Program-made: the position numbers and the translations under genes | NCBI GenBank assembly: GCA_007115705.1 | Contig: QXEO01000222.1 | Span: 4,963,176 to 5,027,175, forward strand | DNA length: 64,000 nt | DNA from: Dactylis glomerata | Taxonomy: Eukaryota; Streptophyta; Magnoliopsida; Poales; Poaceae | Direction: 5' to 3' | In this document: positions 44,101 to 55,713 of the stretch, one piece after another | How positions within the stretch are numbered: position 1 is the stretch's first letter | Layout of the letters: each line of letters starts with the position of its first letter | Notes under the pieces: generated by a model | What the model was told of the DNA's origin: nothing | The model's database searches: none | Seen by the model: the letters and a program-made list of their open reading frames with translations, nothing else

Positions 44101-46076
44101 ACTAGAGTGCCATCATAATCTGCCGAAATGACACCATACAAGTTATAGTTGTCTTTTCTTGAATTTTGGTATGCAAGGCATATGTGTAAAATGTTTACAA
44201 CCAAAATTGGATTAGTAAGTCTTTGTAGGTTATCCCAAAGAATTTTGATGGGTGTTTCTTCTGCCATAAACCCAATTAAAGGTGATTGTCACTGAAAGAA
44301 GTGAACTTCTTATGAAGGAGTTTTTCGCGAAAGGTTTAAGTAGGAGGAAGATAGAACTTGATGAGGTTATTGAATCTGAGCAAGATGATCAGAGTAGCGC
44401 AGCACCAGAATTTGTTCTGGAAGCGGCAACTGCATTCATAGCTCACGCGTCTACAATATGTTGTAGTCATGGCATCAAAGTTGCTATTTAACCAAGTTGG
44501 TCGTAATCAAATAGCAAGATTTGAGGACGAGATATTATTAGATAATAGTAACCAACAATATACAAAGAAGCGGTGATGGGCCCTGACTTCGTCATATGAA
44601 TTATTCTAGCAACAGTTACATATAGAGATATGTTAGTTGAATAAACGAAACAACATTCCTCTACCGGAATGCACACCAAGGACGTGTACCTGACACGACC
44701 CAATGGGTTTTGTTGATTCAAAGGTTGCTAGATATGTATGTAAACTTCTATGGTAGAAGTAAGCATAGCGAAGTTGGAATCTTCAATGATGAAAATGTTA
44801 AAGTGTTAATTTCATCAAGATATTTGAAGATGCTTGTATTACAAGAAAGTAAGTGGGAGCGCTAAGACATATTTCTAATGCTTTATGTAGATGACATATC
44901 GTTCATTGGAAATTATGTGTTTTTCTTGATATTGTTAAGTTTTCATTATAATTGGATTTTTGATGAAAGACTTAGGCAAAACCAGAATATTGAGCATCAA
45001 TGTCTATACAGATAGATTGAGGCACTAATAAAGTTTTGCCAGAGTACATAGATGAAATATTGAATTTGTTCAATATGGAAACAATAAGAACGGTTCTTGT
45101 TGCATGGAAGAGGTTGGAGCAAAAATCAATTGTTTAGACACTTGATGAGTGAAACCACAAGAATGATTTTATCAATCTTGTATACCATGATATGTAGATC
45201 CAGATGTGTCCAATGCTCTAAAGGTTATAGCATTCATATGATGATCGCTGGACAATAGTAAAGATATTCTTATGCACTTTCGAAGAAGTAAGAATATGTT
45301 CTGTATGCAGAAGTGACAAATGGTTCATTGCAATGAGTTACATTGGCTTTGTCACACATACAAGTAAAATTTTATCTCAATTTTTAAGCTATTTGTTTTG
45401 AGTTAGAAGGTGGCATAATAAGATGGAAGAAAGTTCCATGATGACTTGGATGAGTTCCAATGTTAATATTGTGGCGGACACTGCAACGAGGGCTAAGTAT
45501 ATAATCGCTTTAGAAGCGGCATAAAAGATGCAAAGTAGATAGTGATAATCCAACTTATTTGTGGCACTGTCGTCCAGATCATATTGGCGTAAAACGCATG
45601 AAGAAACTCCATTCTGATGGACTTTTGGAGTCTCTTGATTTTGAATCATTTGACACGTGCGAGCCGTGTCTCATGGGCAAGATGATCAAAACCCCGTTCT
45701 CCAGAATAATGGAGCGAGCAACGGACTTATTGGAAATCATACATACCAATGTGTGCGGACCAATGAGTATTTCGACGCACGGTGGATATCGCTATTTTTA
45801 AAAGTGTGCTAGTACTATGTAGTTCTATTGTATGACAATAGTGACAACATAGTCTCGGCCAAGAAACAAAGGTCTCACCAGAAGACCAAGTTTATACGAT
45901 GCTATCTCATACAAGATGAGTAATGTGTGCTGACGCAAAAGAATATGTAAATACAAACGGACCTGAAAGTGTCAGACCCGTAGATAAGGTTTACCACGTG
46001 CAACGCGTATGAGTAACACCGGAATGCCATAGGTGTTGAATGCGCAAGTATTGACTAGATTATTGACTCTAGTGCA
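41130..46076 (+). pseudogene. Copia internal region, eroded pol fragments
   Basis: Recognisable pieces in order are: a pre-integrase-like segment around 43600-43760 (reads like FELIDACE); a linker with SELLMKEFF..RRKIELDEV (44290-44370); the reverse transcriptase LYVDDI box (44881-44898); an RNase H-like end (about 45430-45520); and then a second, better preserved pre-integrase segment (45541-45801). Stops and frameshifts are dense everywhere except the last piece. Gag is not recognisable in 41130-43600. Confidence 0.7.
45541..45801 (+). pseudogene. Copia GAG-pre-integrase domain, out of usual order
   Basis: The frame reads LWHCRPDHIGVKRMKKLHSD-like sequence (written with TTG at 45559), then CEPCLMGKMIKTPFS and IIHTNVCGPMS up to GGYRYF. 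It contains the His and paired Cys (CEPC) residues of the zinc-binding integrase N-terminus. It lies downstream of the reverse transcriptase and RNase H remnants, whereas in Copia elements it precedes them. It stops at 45799-45801. Confidence 0.75.
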
Positions 46077-46086
46077 AGTGGGAGAC

Positions 46087-47817
46087 TGAAGGAAATATGC
46101 CCTAGAGGCAATAATAATATTGTTATTATCATATTTCTTGTTCATGATAATGTTTATATTCCATGCTAGAATTGTATTAAGCGGAAACTTTAATACTTGT
46201 GTGGTTTATGAACAACACCGTGTCCCTAGTACGCCTCTATGGACTATCTCATTGATTAAAATGATGGTTAAGGTTTCCTAACCATAGACATGAGTTGTCA
46301 ATTAATAATGAGATCATATCATTAGGAGAATGATGTGATGGACAGACCCAAATAAAGCAGAGCAATTAGATCGTGTCATCGTGTTCATCTTTGCGAAGCT
46401 TTTCCTATGTCATGTATTGTATTCCTTAGACCATGAGATAATACAACTCCCTAGTATCGGAAGAAAGCTTTGAAGTCATCAAACGTCATCCTATGTGAGG
46501 GTGATAATAAAGGTGTCTCTCAGGTGATCGGAAAGTACTTGTTGGGTTGTATGTATCGAGATGGAATTTGTCCCTCCCAAGTCGGAGAGATATACTTCGG
46601 GCCCACTCGGTAATCGATATCAACACCGCTTGCAAGCATGTGGTTAATGAGTTAATCACAAAGTGATATCGGATTACGGAACGAGTAAAGTACTTGCTGT
46701 GAACGAAATTGAACTAGGTATGATGATACCGACGATCAAATCTCGGGCAAGTAAAATATCGTGTGACGAAGGGAATACATATACGGGATTAATTGAATCC
46801 TGGCATCGTGGTTCATCCGATATGATCATCGATGAATATGTGGGAGTCAATATGGGTTTCCAGATCCCGCTATTGATTATTGATAGAAGATCATGTCTGC
46901 ATATTCTCGAACCCGTAGGGTCACACACTTAACGTGCATCGATGCTAGGATAGAATGGATAATTGGTTTATGAGTTTTAGTTCGGAGTCTCGGATGAGAT
47001 CCAGGACGTCACGAGAGGTTCCGGAATGGTCCGGAGAATAAGATTCATATAAAGGAAAGCAGTTTTTGGATTCCGGAAAGGTTTCGGAGTTTATCGGTAT
47101 TGTACCAGAAGGTTCTAGAAGGTTCCGGAGTGGGACCAACGTGGGCCCACTTGACGGAGGCCTGCGTGGGCCTAAGGGGAAGTGCCCTGGCCGCCTTGGG
47201 CCAGGCGCACAAGGCCCCTAAGGCCCAGCCGGCCAGCCCAAGGGGAAACCCTAAGGGAGTCTTCAAAGAAGGAAGGGGGGGAAACTTGCCCCCCACTCTT
47301 CCTACTCCAAGTCGGCGTCCTAGGGTTTGGGGAGAGGCCAAGCTGGCCGGCCACCCCTCTATATATAGGGGGGCAAGGGCGCAGCCCTCTCCACCCCCTA
47401 ACCCAAACCCTAGCCGCCAACTGCTGCCCTCCCTCTCTCTCTCTCGCAACTGCGCGTAGGCGAAGCCCTGCTGCAGAAACTCTCCACCATAAGCACCACG
47501 CCGTCGTGCTGCTGATCCAATCTATCTCTCCACCATACTTGCTGGACCAAGGAAGGAGGAGACGTCGCTGCACCGCACGTGTGCAACTCTCGGAGGCGCC
47601 GCCACTTGCGGCGTAGGATCGGATCGGATCGCGAGGAGGAGACAGCGAGTACGACTACGTCAACCACGTTCTATTGAACGTTTCCGCTGTGCGAATCTTC
47701 AAGGGTATGAAGATCTCATCTACCTCTCTCGTTGATTACATCTCCTAGATTAGATCTTGGCTTTCTTGTTCGCATCCGTAGGAAATTTTTTGATTTACTA
47801 TGCTGCGAAACCCTTCA
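46087..47817 (+). repeat. Copia 3' LTR (1731 bp)
   Basis: The length is identical to the 5' LTR, with about seven substitutions seen by eye. It is followed immediately by the GGACC target duplication and the resumed element D reading frame. Confidence 0.93.
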
Positions 47818-49803
47818 GGACCTTGTTACTAAAAATGTAGAAGATGGACATATTATCTTTTGTGAAGATGCTTCTAACATTGTTTCACATCCTAGTAGAT
47901 CTAGGAAAACAAGTGTTCCTGTGCTTTCTGTCAGGATTGGTGATCATTGCTATTATGGTTTATGCGACATTGGTGCAAGTTCAAGTGCTATTCCTTATGA
48001 GCTTTACAGAGAAATCATGCATGAAATTGGTTCTTGTGAACTGGAAGATATCGATGTGGTTATTCAGCTCGCTAACAGAGAGACTATCTCTCCAATTGGT
48101 ATTGTTAGAGATGTGGAAGTTTTGTGCGGTAAGACTAAATATCCTGCTGATTTTCCAGTACTTGGTTCAGCTGCTAGTAAAATTTGTCCTATTATTTTTG
48201 GTAGACCCTTTTTGAATACTTGTGGTGCTGTTATAGATTGTAAGAAGGAGAAATTTTTGACTAAGTTTGATGGAGAATATTATGAGTTTAATTTTTCTAA
48301 GTTTACCAAAGCTCCTTATGAAACTGAATTGCCTAATGAAGATTTTAGAGTTGAACAGCTTGCCTCTATTGCTCTTGCTCCTAACGATGCTTTGCAGCAA
48401 TATATGGAGGACCACAAAAGTGAGATCTTCACAGAAGAAAGAAATGAGATTGATGAGATTCTTCTTCATCAGCCAGAGTTGCTTAAACACAATTTACCCG
48501 TGGAGGATTTGGGTACCACTTTGCCACCTAAGGAAGACCCTATTTTTAATTTAAAGCCTTTACCTGATGATCTTAAATATGCTTATATCGATGATAAGAA
48601 AATATATCCTGTTATTATTAGTTCTAAACTTCCAGGGAAGAAAGAAGAAAGGTTATTGGAAATATTGTGGAAACACCGAGGAGCTATGGGATATACTCTT
48701 GATGATTTAAAAGGGATTTCTCCCACTATATGTCAGCATGCTATTAATATGGAGCCAGATGCAAAGCCAGTTGTTGAACATCAACGCTGTTTAATTCCTA
48801 AGATGAAGGAAGTGGTAAGAAATGAGGTATTGAAATTCCTTGATGCTGGTATTATTTATACTATTGCTGATAGTAGATGGGTTAGTCCTATGCATTGTGT
48901 TCCTAAGAAGGGAGGAATTACTGTTGTGCCTAATGAGAATAACAAGCTTATTCCTCATAGGGTAGTAGTTGGTTATAGGATGTGCATCGATTTTAGGAAG
49001 GTCAACAAAGTTACTAAGAAAGATCATTATCCTTTACCATTTATAGATCAGATGTTAGAGAGGTTATCTAAGAAAACTCAATTTTGTTTTCTTGATGGTT
49101 ATTCTTGTTTCTCTCAGATTGCTGTTAAAAAACAAGATCAAGAGAAAACCACCTTTACTTGTCCTTATGGAACTTATGCTTATAGACATATGTCTTTTGG
49201 TTTGTGTAATGCTCCTGCTAATTTTCAAAGATGCATGTCTGCTATTTTTCATGGATTTTGTGAAGAAATTGTAGAGGTATTCATGGATGATTTCTCCATC
49301 TATTTAACTTCTTTTGATAATTGTTTGCACAATCTTGATAAAGTTTTGCAGAGAAGTGAAGAAACTAATCTTGTTCTTAATTGGGAGAAATGCCACTTTA
49401 TGGTGAATGAAGGAATTGTTCTTGGACATAAAATCTCTGAAAGAGGTATTGAAGTTGATAGAGCAAAGGTTGAAGCGATTGAGAAAATGCCCTGTCCCAG
49501 GGATGTTAAAGGTATTTGTAGTATTCTTGGTCATACTAGTTTTTATAGGAGGTTTATTAAAGATTTCTCTAAGATTTCAAAGCCTCTTACTAATCTTCTT
49601 CAAAAAATGTACCATTTGTTTTTGATGATGATTGTAAGGAAGCTTTCAAAACTCTTAAGAAGGCTTTAACTACTGCTCCTATTGTCCAACCACCTGATTG
49701 GAATTTACCCTTGTGTGATGCTAGTGATTTTGCTGTAGGTGCTGTTCTTGGACAGAGCGTAGATAAGAAGTTGAATGTTATTCATTATGCTAGTAAGACT
49801 CTT
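47818..49803 (+). pseudogene. Element D protease and reverse transcriptase (Athila-like pol), truncated
   Basis: The frame is open from the insertion site to about 49605. It shows a retropepsin segment with DIGASSSAIP (catalytic Asp at 47966), then IIFGRPFLNT. The reverse transcriptase follows: PMHCVPKKGGITVV, GYRMCIDFRKVNK, KKDHYPLPFIDQML, FCFLDGYSCFSQI, GLCNAPANFQRCM, and the FMDDFS catalytic box at 49280-49297. GHTSFYRRFIKDFSKI marks the RNase H boundary. A one-base deletion in the A run near 49605 shifts frame. RNase H (FDDDCKEAF, LPLCDASDFAVGAVLGQ) continues to 49800 and then ends at the junction with F. It is the only near-intact LTR-type reverse transcriptase in the window. Confidence 0.9.
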
Positions 49804-52196
49804 GAAAGCGCAAAGCAAAAAGCATAGGAAGGCAAAACAAGTATAATTTCAAGAATTGCAACATAAAGAGGGGAAACTCAATATTGTTGAGATCCATCAA
49901 ACCATGTTTCCCTCTCTCATAATAACTTTCAGTAGCATCATGAACAGAACTAACAATATAACTATCACATAAAGCATCCCTATCATGAGCCACACGCATA
50001 AAAGAATTAATACTCCCCACATGAACAATCGTAGTAGGAGCAGATTCAACAGAATAATTATTCTCATCACCATAATCATCAAAAATAGGAGGCATATTGT
50101 AATCATAACTAATTTTCTCCTCAAAAGTAGGTGAACTAAAAATATTATACCCATCATCATAACCATCATAAACTAGAGGTTATCATCACAAGCTAGAGAA
50201 TAGCTATTTCGCAAAGCATATTCATTAAACATATCATCATAAGAAGGAACATGAATAGTACTAATGGTACAACAATTATTAACCTTAGAATTTGTACCAA
50301 AAAGATTTTGAATATCAAAAGTAGAGTGCTTTTCCCAATCATGATCACTAACATAGGTAACAGGCATGGGAACATTATCCCAATCAGAATTATCATAATC
50401 TATAGTAGGATCATAATGCTTAAGGGAAGATACCATGTCCTCTCGCCTTTTAGTCCTCTTCTTCTTCTTCTTCATACTCTTCTTACTCTCTCCTTTAGGA
50501 GGGAGAGACTTGAAGGGCATCTTCTCCACATATCCTTTAGGAGGGAAAGGCATCTTCTCCACATAATCTGGTTTACTGATAGAAACAACAAAATAAACTT
50601 TGGAGGATTCCTCCTCTGTATTAATAAGATAGAAACATCTATTAGTCCTGTCATATCTTGGCAAAACATCATGTTTTATAAGATTTTGTATGTAAGTATT
50701 TGCGAGGCAATCTTTAACACAATAGAGACGACAACCATGAAGGGTGCTATTAATATCAACATCTCTCATATCAACCAAAGAAATCTTTCTAGATATCTCT
50801 TCAAACTCCAAAAACAAGGTAAGCTCATCATGCTGATTGAGAGTAATCTTGTCATCACAATGCAAATTTACGGTAATCATTCGATTAAAAGAGTCACGAT
50901 ATTGGCTTGGGCAATGAAAATTAAAGTGACCCGTGTCATCGCAAAGTTCACAAAGAAAAGGATAAAGCTCACAAACCTTTTCACCAAGCCCATCTAGAGC
51001 CCTGAGCCACATATTGGTTTCTTCATTCCCGCGGGTGATGCAATAATCTTCCTTGTTGTGACTCTGTTCACAAGGTCTATATACTCCACAAAAATTAACA
51101 TGCTTATAGGAAGTAGTACTTTCGCAAATTTGAGCATGTTTATTGCAATCATCAAAAACAATATCACTTTCTATGCAAGTGTCCTTAAAAGGTTCATGAT
51201 ACACGTCCCCATTTCCTTTAGGAATATTAATATGAGAAGCAAAGGCTTTAAAACAATCAATCATAATTTGAGGATCAAGACCATACTTACCACTAAGCTC
51301 TTGAAAATCAGCAGTTTCAGTGAAAGACTTAATGCAATCAAACTTGTAATTCATACCTGATCCTTTACCTTTGTCGCTATCCCAACCTTCAATATTGTTT
51401 TGAATTGTTTCAAGCAGATCTCACTTGGTGTCAACATCCTTGCTTGTGAAAGAACCATCAAAGCATGCATCAAGATAGTCCTTGTAATATCCTGAAAGCC
51501 TTGCATAAAAATTATTAATAACAATATTACGGGGAAGCTCATGAATAGGACATTTGAGCATTAGTGACTTCAATCTTTCCCACGCTTGGGCAATGCTTTC
51601 TCCCTCATGCGGATGAAAATTATAAATATAATTCCTATCTTTATAAACCTCACTAGAAGGATAGAATTTAGAATAAAAGAGAGGTACAATTTCCTCCCAG
51701 TCAATAGATCGACCATCCTTTAGTGTTTTATACCATTCCTCAGCTCTACCTTTCAGTAATAAAGAGAATAGCTTCTTCTTAACTCGGTTCATCGAAATAC
51801 CTGCACACTTGAACAACTTGCATAATTCATGTATAAAAAGCAAATGATCACCAGGATGGATAGTTCCATCTCCTAAATAGTAGTTATCCATGGCACGTTC
51901 AACAATCTTCATAGGTATTTTAAAAGGATGAGGAGCACAAGCATCATTAGAAACATCACATATGGGAGACAAAATATCATCAGAGCAAATTTCTCCACTA
52001 AAGCTGGGGAACTAAAAATATCATGCTTAACAAAACTAGCTTCCCCAAGCTTAGACTTTTCTATAGCATTAGCAATAATGGTATTCAAAGCATTCATACT
52101 AATAACATTGCTATGCGAAATAAGCTCCAAAGGTTTTTCAATTTTCTCTTCAAATCTAAACTCAGGAAAAAGACTAAAGAACTCTTTACTTTCCAT
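49804..52196 (-). pseudogene. Element F gag with zinc knuckle and hydrophobic C-terminal part
   Basis: The protein starts MESKEFFSLFPEF at 52196. A one-base deletion near 51995 shifts frame, and a TGG-to-TGA stop lies at 51421-51423 after FTSKDVDTK. The following 393 codons (51354-50173) are open. The capsid core reads LFKCAGISMNRVKKKLFSL, AEEWYKTLKDGRSIDWEEI and GESIAQAWERLKS. A canonical CCHC knuckle, CELCDDTGHFNFHC, lies at about 50953-50912. A Lys-rich tract (KKKKRTKRRED) precedes a Tyr/Asp-rich part. A 5-base deletion near 50175 separates the final segment (50095-49804), which contains the hydrophobic FPLFMLQFLKLYLFCLPMLF. No protease or reverse transcriptase follows. Confidence 0.75.
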
Positions 52197-52308
52197 TAAG
52201 CCTTACTAGTGAAAATAAAAACAAGAAACAAAAAGATATAATTGCAGAATCTAAAGGAAATAACTCCGAGCACTCACACATGAGGATACGAGTACCTTTT
52301 ACCTTACC

Positions 52309-52326
52309 TCCCCGGCAACGGCGCCA
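52309..52326 (-). other. Element F primer-binding site
   Basis: Minus-strand TGGCGCCGTTGCCGGGGA is identical to that of element G and complementary to the expected 3' end of plant tRNA-Asp. It lies 10 bases inside the LTR. Confidence 0.85.
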
Positions 52327-52336
52327 GAAAAGAGCT

Positions 52337-53768
52337 TGATGTTGACACACACTTCTGTTCTTGTAGACAGTGTTGGGCCTCAAAGTGCAGAGGTTTGTAG
52401 AGCAGCAACAAGTTTCCCTTAAGTGGATCACCCAAGGTTTATCGAACTCAGGGAGGAAGAGGTCAAAGTTATCCCTCTCAAGCAACCCTGCAATTACGAT
52501 ACAGAAAGTCTCTTGTGTCCCCAACACACCCAATACACCTGTCAGATGTATAGGTGCACTAGTTCGGCGAAGAGATAGTGAAATACAAGTAATAGTGATG
52601 ATTATAAGTAGTAAATGTAATCTAAAATAAATATCGCTGCGAGCAAACATGTAACAAAGCTGAAAGGAAATGGTGTGCAATGCTTGGAAATAAGGCCTAG
52701 GGATCATACTTTCACTAGTGGACACACTCTCAACAAATATAACATAATTGAACCAATAGATACTATCATCAATATGCAACTCAAAACAATTCTCCAATGG
52801 AAAACGAACACTAATCATGCGTAGGGCTATGAAGCACTCCTCAAAGTCCGTATGTACCCAAACTAGATTGTCCCGCACTATCACCGTGAACGCACTAGAT
52901 GGTTCCAACAAACACCAACAATTCATAGAGACATTAACCAAAAAGATACACATGATACGCACAATAGTCACCTTCACACCATGATACAAGGTATCTCCGG
53001 AGATTACAAATAATAAGCACGGGAGTAGCATAATATCTGAATAATAACATCTACCAATTCAACTAGATACAAAGCTCACAATCATATAAAGATCACATCA
53101 TGGGAGAGAGAGGTGAACCACATAGCTACCGGTAGAGCCCTCAGCCCCGGGGGAGAACTACTCCATCCTCATCATAGGAGACAGCAAGGTTGATGGAGAT
53201 GGCGGTGAGGTCGATGGAGATGGCGAAGACGGCGATGGAGACTGATGGAGATGGCTCCGGGGGCACTTCCCTGTCCCGGTAGGGTGCCAGAACAGAGACT
53301 TTTATCCCCCGAAATTTGTCTTCGATGGCGGCGGCGCTGCGGAACTATTCTGCAAATTTCACCGATTCCTTTAGGGTTTTCCATCGGGAGGCTTTTTATA
53401 GGCGAAGGGGCATCATCAGGAGGCAACCAGGGTGGTCACACAATAGGTGGGCGCGGCCAGGGGCTGGGCCATGCCCCGCTGTTGTGTGGGTAGCCCCTGG
53501 CCCCCCTAGGGCTCTCGTTCGGTCTTCGGTCCTCTTCCGGGAAAAATAGGAGTTCTGGAACTTGTTTCGTCAATTCCGAGAATATTTCTTGTGTAGCATT
53601 TGAAACACAAAAACAGCAGAAAACAGGGAGCTGGCACTGTGGCATCTTGTTAGTAGGTTAGTTCCGGAAATCGCATAAAAATGCCACGAAGTGTAATGAA
53701 ACACAAGGCAAATGGTGTAAAAACAAGCATGGAGCATCAAAAATTATAGATACGTTTGAGACATATCA
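52337..53768 (-). repeat. Element F 5' LTR (1432 bp)
   Basis: It is closely similar to both LTRs of element G (1437 and 1436 bp). On the plus strand it begins TGATGTTGACACACTTC and ends GAGACATATCA. A 281-residue minus-strand open frame inside (52186-53031) recurs in G's LTR and is not a gene. Confidence 0.83.
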
Positions 53769-53833
53769 GTTACACACTTCACGGCCGCCACACCCTCCCT
53801 CCCTCGCCTTGCCGCTCCTAGGGGCCGATGCCG

Positions 53834-54276
53834 GTTTTTAGATAAAAAGGGCAAGCCCCGGTTCCATTGAAGAAACCAAACAGCAGTCTTACAACCTGGC
53901 ACTCCGGCCCAAAAACAACGCACGGTAGCCATCCTGCAACTCAACTCCAACAGGAGAAAGTGCCCACATACTCCCCAAAACCAGCCACTTAGCTACTACA
54001 GATAGTTTTTTAGACAGCAAACATTACAAACAACCAACATCACTTTAGACTACCCGTAGGAAGTCACCATCATCATCCACCTGCATGTTGTTTGCAATCA
54101 GGTTCTTCACCAGTGATTCAGTCATCGTTGCCCAGTCACCACCACTCTGGCTGTATTCCCATGAGCCAAGCCATGTTGCATCAGTCTTGGACACGACTAG
54201 CTGCTGCACCACACCTCCTTCTTCTCTCATCCAGGTCCCAGCCAAATCAACCGAGGTGCTTGTCGAGCCAGGAGTT
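53834..54276 (-). mobile_element. LINE 3' end, split by element G
   Basis: On the minus strand this continues from 62401. The last codons of ORF2 (LARQAPRLIWLGPG, then a stop) are followed by about 400 bases of 3' untranslated region ending GGGGCTTGCCCTTTTTATC and an A-rich tail at about 53834-53838. The boundary with G is marked by GAGTT at 54272-54276. Confidence 0.75.
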
Positions 54277-55713
54277 TGATGTCTACGCACCCGTCTATTC
54301 TTTTAGACAGTGTTGGGCTTCCAAGTGCAGAGGTTTGTAGAGTAGCAACAAGTTTCCCTTAAGTGGATCACCCAAAGTTTATCGAACTCAGGGAGGAGGA
54401 GGTCAAAGCTATCCCTCTCAAACAACCCTGCAATTACGATACAGAAAGTCTCTTGTGTCCCCAACACACCCAATACACTTGTCAGATGTATATGTGCACT
54501 AGTTCGGCGAAGAGATAGTGAAATACAAGTAGTAGTGATGATTATGAGTAGTAAACGTAATCTGAAATAAATATCGCTGCAAGCAAACATGTAACAAAAC
54601 TGAATGTAAATGGTGTGCAATGCTTGGAAACAAGGCCTAGGGATCATACTTTCACTAGTGGACACACTCCCAACAAATATAACATAATTGAACCAATAGA
54701 TACTATCATCAATATGCAACTCAAAACAATTCTCCAATGGAAAACGAACACTAATCATGCGTAGGGCTACGAAGCACTCCTCAAAGTCTGTATGTACCCA
54801 AACTAGATTGTCCCACACTATCACCATGAACGCACTAGATAGTTCCAACAAACACCAACAATTCATAGAGACATTAACCAAAAAGATACACATGATGCAC
54901 ACACTAGTCACCTTTACACCATGATACAAGGTATCTCCGGAGAGTATAATAATAAAGCATAGGAGTAGCATAATATCTGAATAATAACATCTACCAATTC
55001 AACTAGATACAAAGCTCATGATCTCATAAAGATCACATCATGGGAGAGAAAGGTGAACCACATAGCTACCGGTAGAGCCCTCAGCCCCGGGGGAGAACTA
55101 CTCCCTCCTCATCATAGGAGACAGCAAGGTTGATGGAGATGGCGGTGAGGTCGATGGAGATGGTGGAGACGGTGATGGAGACCGATGGAGATGGCTCCGG
55201 GGGCACTTCCCTGTCCCGACAGGGTGCCGAAACAGAGACTTCTGTCCCCCAAAATTTGTCTTCGACGACGGCGAAGCTGCGGAAATGTTCTGGGAAAAAA
55301 CACCCCATCTCCTAGGGTTTTCCATCCCGAGGCTTTATATAGGCGAAGGGGCGTCGTCAGGGGGCTGTCAGGGTGCCCTCACAATGGGTGGGCGCGGCCA
55401 GGGGCTGGGCCACACCCCCCTATTCTGTGGGCGGCCTCTGGCCCCCCTCCGGCTCTCTTTCGGTCTTCGGTACTCTTCCGGGAAAAATAAGACTTCTGGA
55501 ACTTATTTTGTCCAATTCCGAGAATATTTCTTGTGTAGCTTTTCTGAAACACAAAAACAGCAGAAAACAGGAAACTGGCACTATGGCATCTTGTCAATAG
55601 GTTAGTTCCAGAAATCGCATAAAAACGCCACGAAGTGTAACGAAATACAAGGCAAATGGTGTAAAAACAAGCATGGAGCATCAAAAAATTATAGATACAT
55701 TTGAGACGTATCA
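54277..55713 (-). repeat. Element G 3' LTR (1437 bp)
   Basis: On the minus strand it starts TGATACGTCTCAAATGTATC and ends GTAGACATCA. It is preceded by the polypurine-like AAGCTTGGGGATG at 55715-55727. Confidence 0.88.

Larger units (their letters stand above)
39386..47817 (+). mobile_element. Young Copia retrotransposon (BARE/WIS-like LTR), non-autonomous
   Basis: Two LTRs of exactly 1731 bp (39386-41116 and 46087-47817) begin TGAAGGAAATATGCCC and end AAACCCTTCA. They are flanked by GGACC on both sides (39381-39385, 47818-47822). The primer site TGGTATCAGAGC follows the left LTR, and a purine-rich AAGTGGGAGAC precedes the right. I counted about seven LTR differences. The internal 4970 bp has no long open frames, only eroded Copia pol pieces, so the element must have moved with proteins supplied in trans. 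Confidence 0.93.
36722..49803 (+). mobile_element. Element D: Athila-like Gypsy retrotransposon with gag-protease-RT, split by Copia and 3'-truncated
   Basis: A 5' LTR (36722-38232), a degenerate tRNA-Asp primer site, gag (38348-39385) and protease plus reverse transcriptase (47818-49803) are in order once the Copia insertion is set aside. Sequence stops in the RNase H region at about 49803, where it meets reverse-oriented element F. Integrase, 3' LTR and target duplication are lost. Confidence 0.85.
49804..53768 (-). mobile_element. Element F: Athila-like, gag only, left part missing
   Basis: On the minus strand: 5' LTR (53768-52337), a perfect tRNA-Asp primer site, gag (52196 to about 49804), then an abrupt end at the junction with element D. 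It is collinear with element G from the LTR to the point equivalent to 58441 in G. The 3' half and 3' LTR are absent. The right flank is GTTAC (53769-53773). Confidence 0.82.

Noticed and set aside
52186..53031. 281-residue minus-strand frame, with copies at 54303-54971 and 60809-61654
   Set aside because: It spans the LTR and primer-site region of F and G and contains no domain; it is chance openness of an LTR.
36722..53768. D and F as one palindromic or head-to-head element
   Set aside because: Their LTRs differ in sequence and length (1511 versus 1432 bp), and their gag proteins are clearly diverged, so they are two elements joined by rearrangement.
54045..54290. 81-residue minus-strand frame looking like a host gene C-terminus
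   Set aside because: It is an alternative frame through the LINE ORF2 end and 3' untranslated region. The LINE frame joins cleanly across element G instead.
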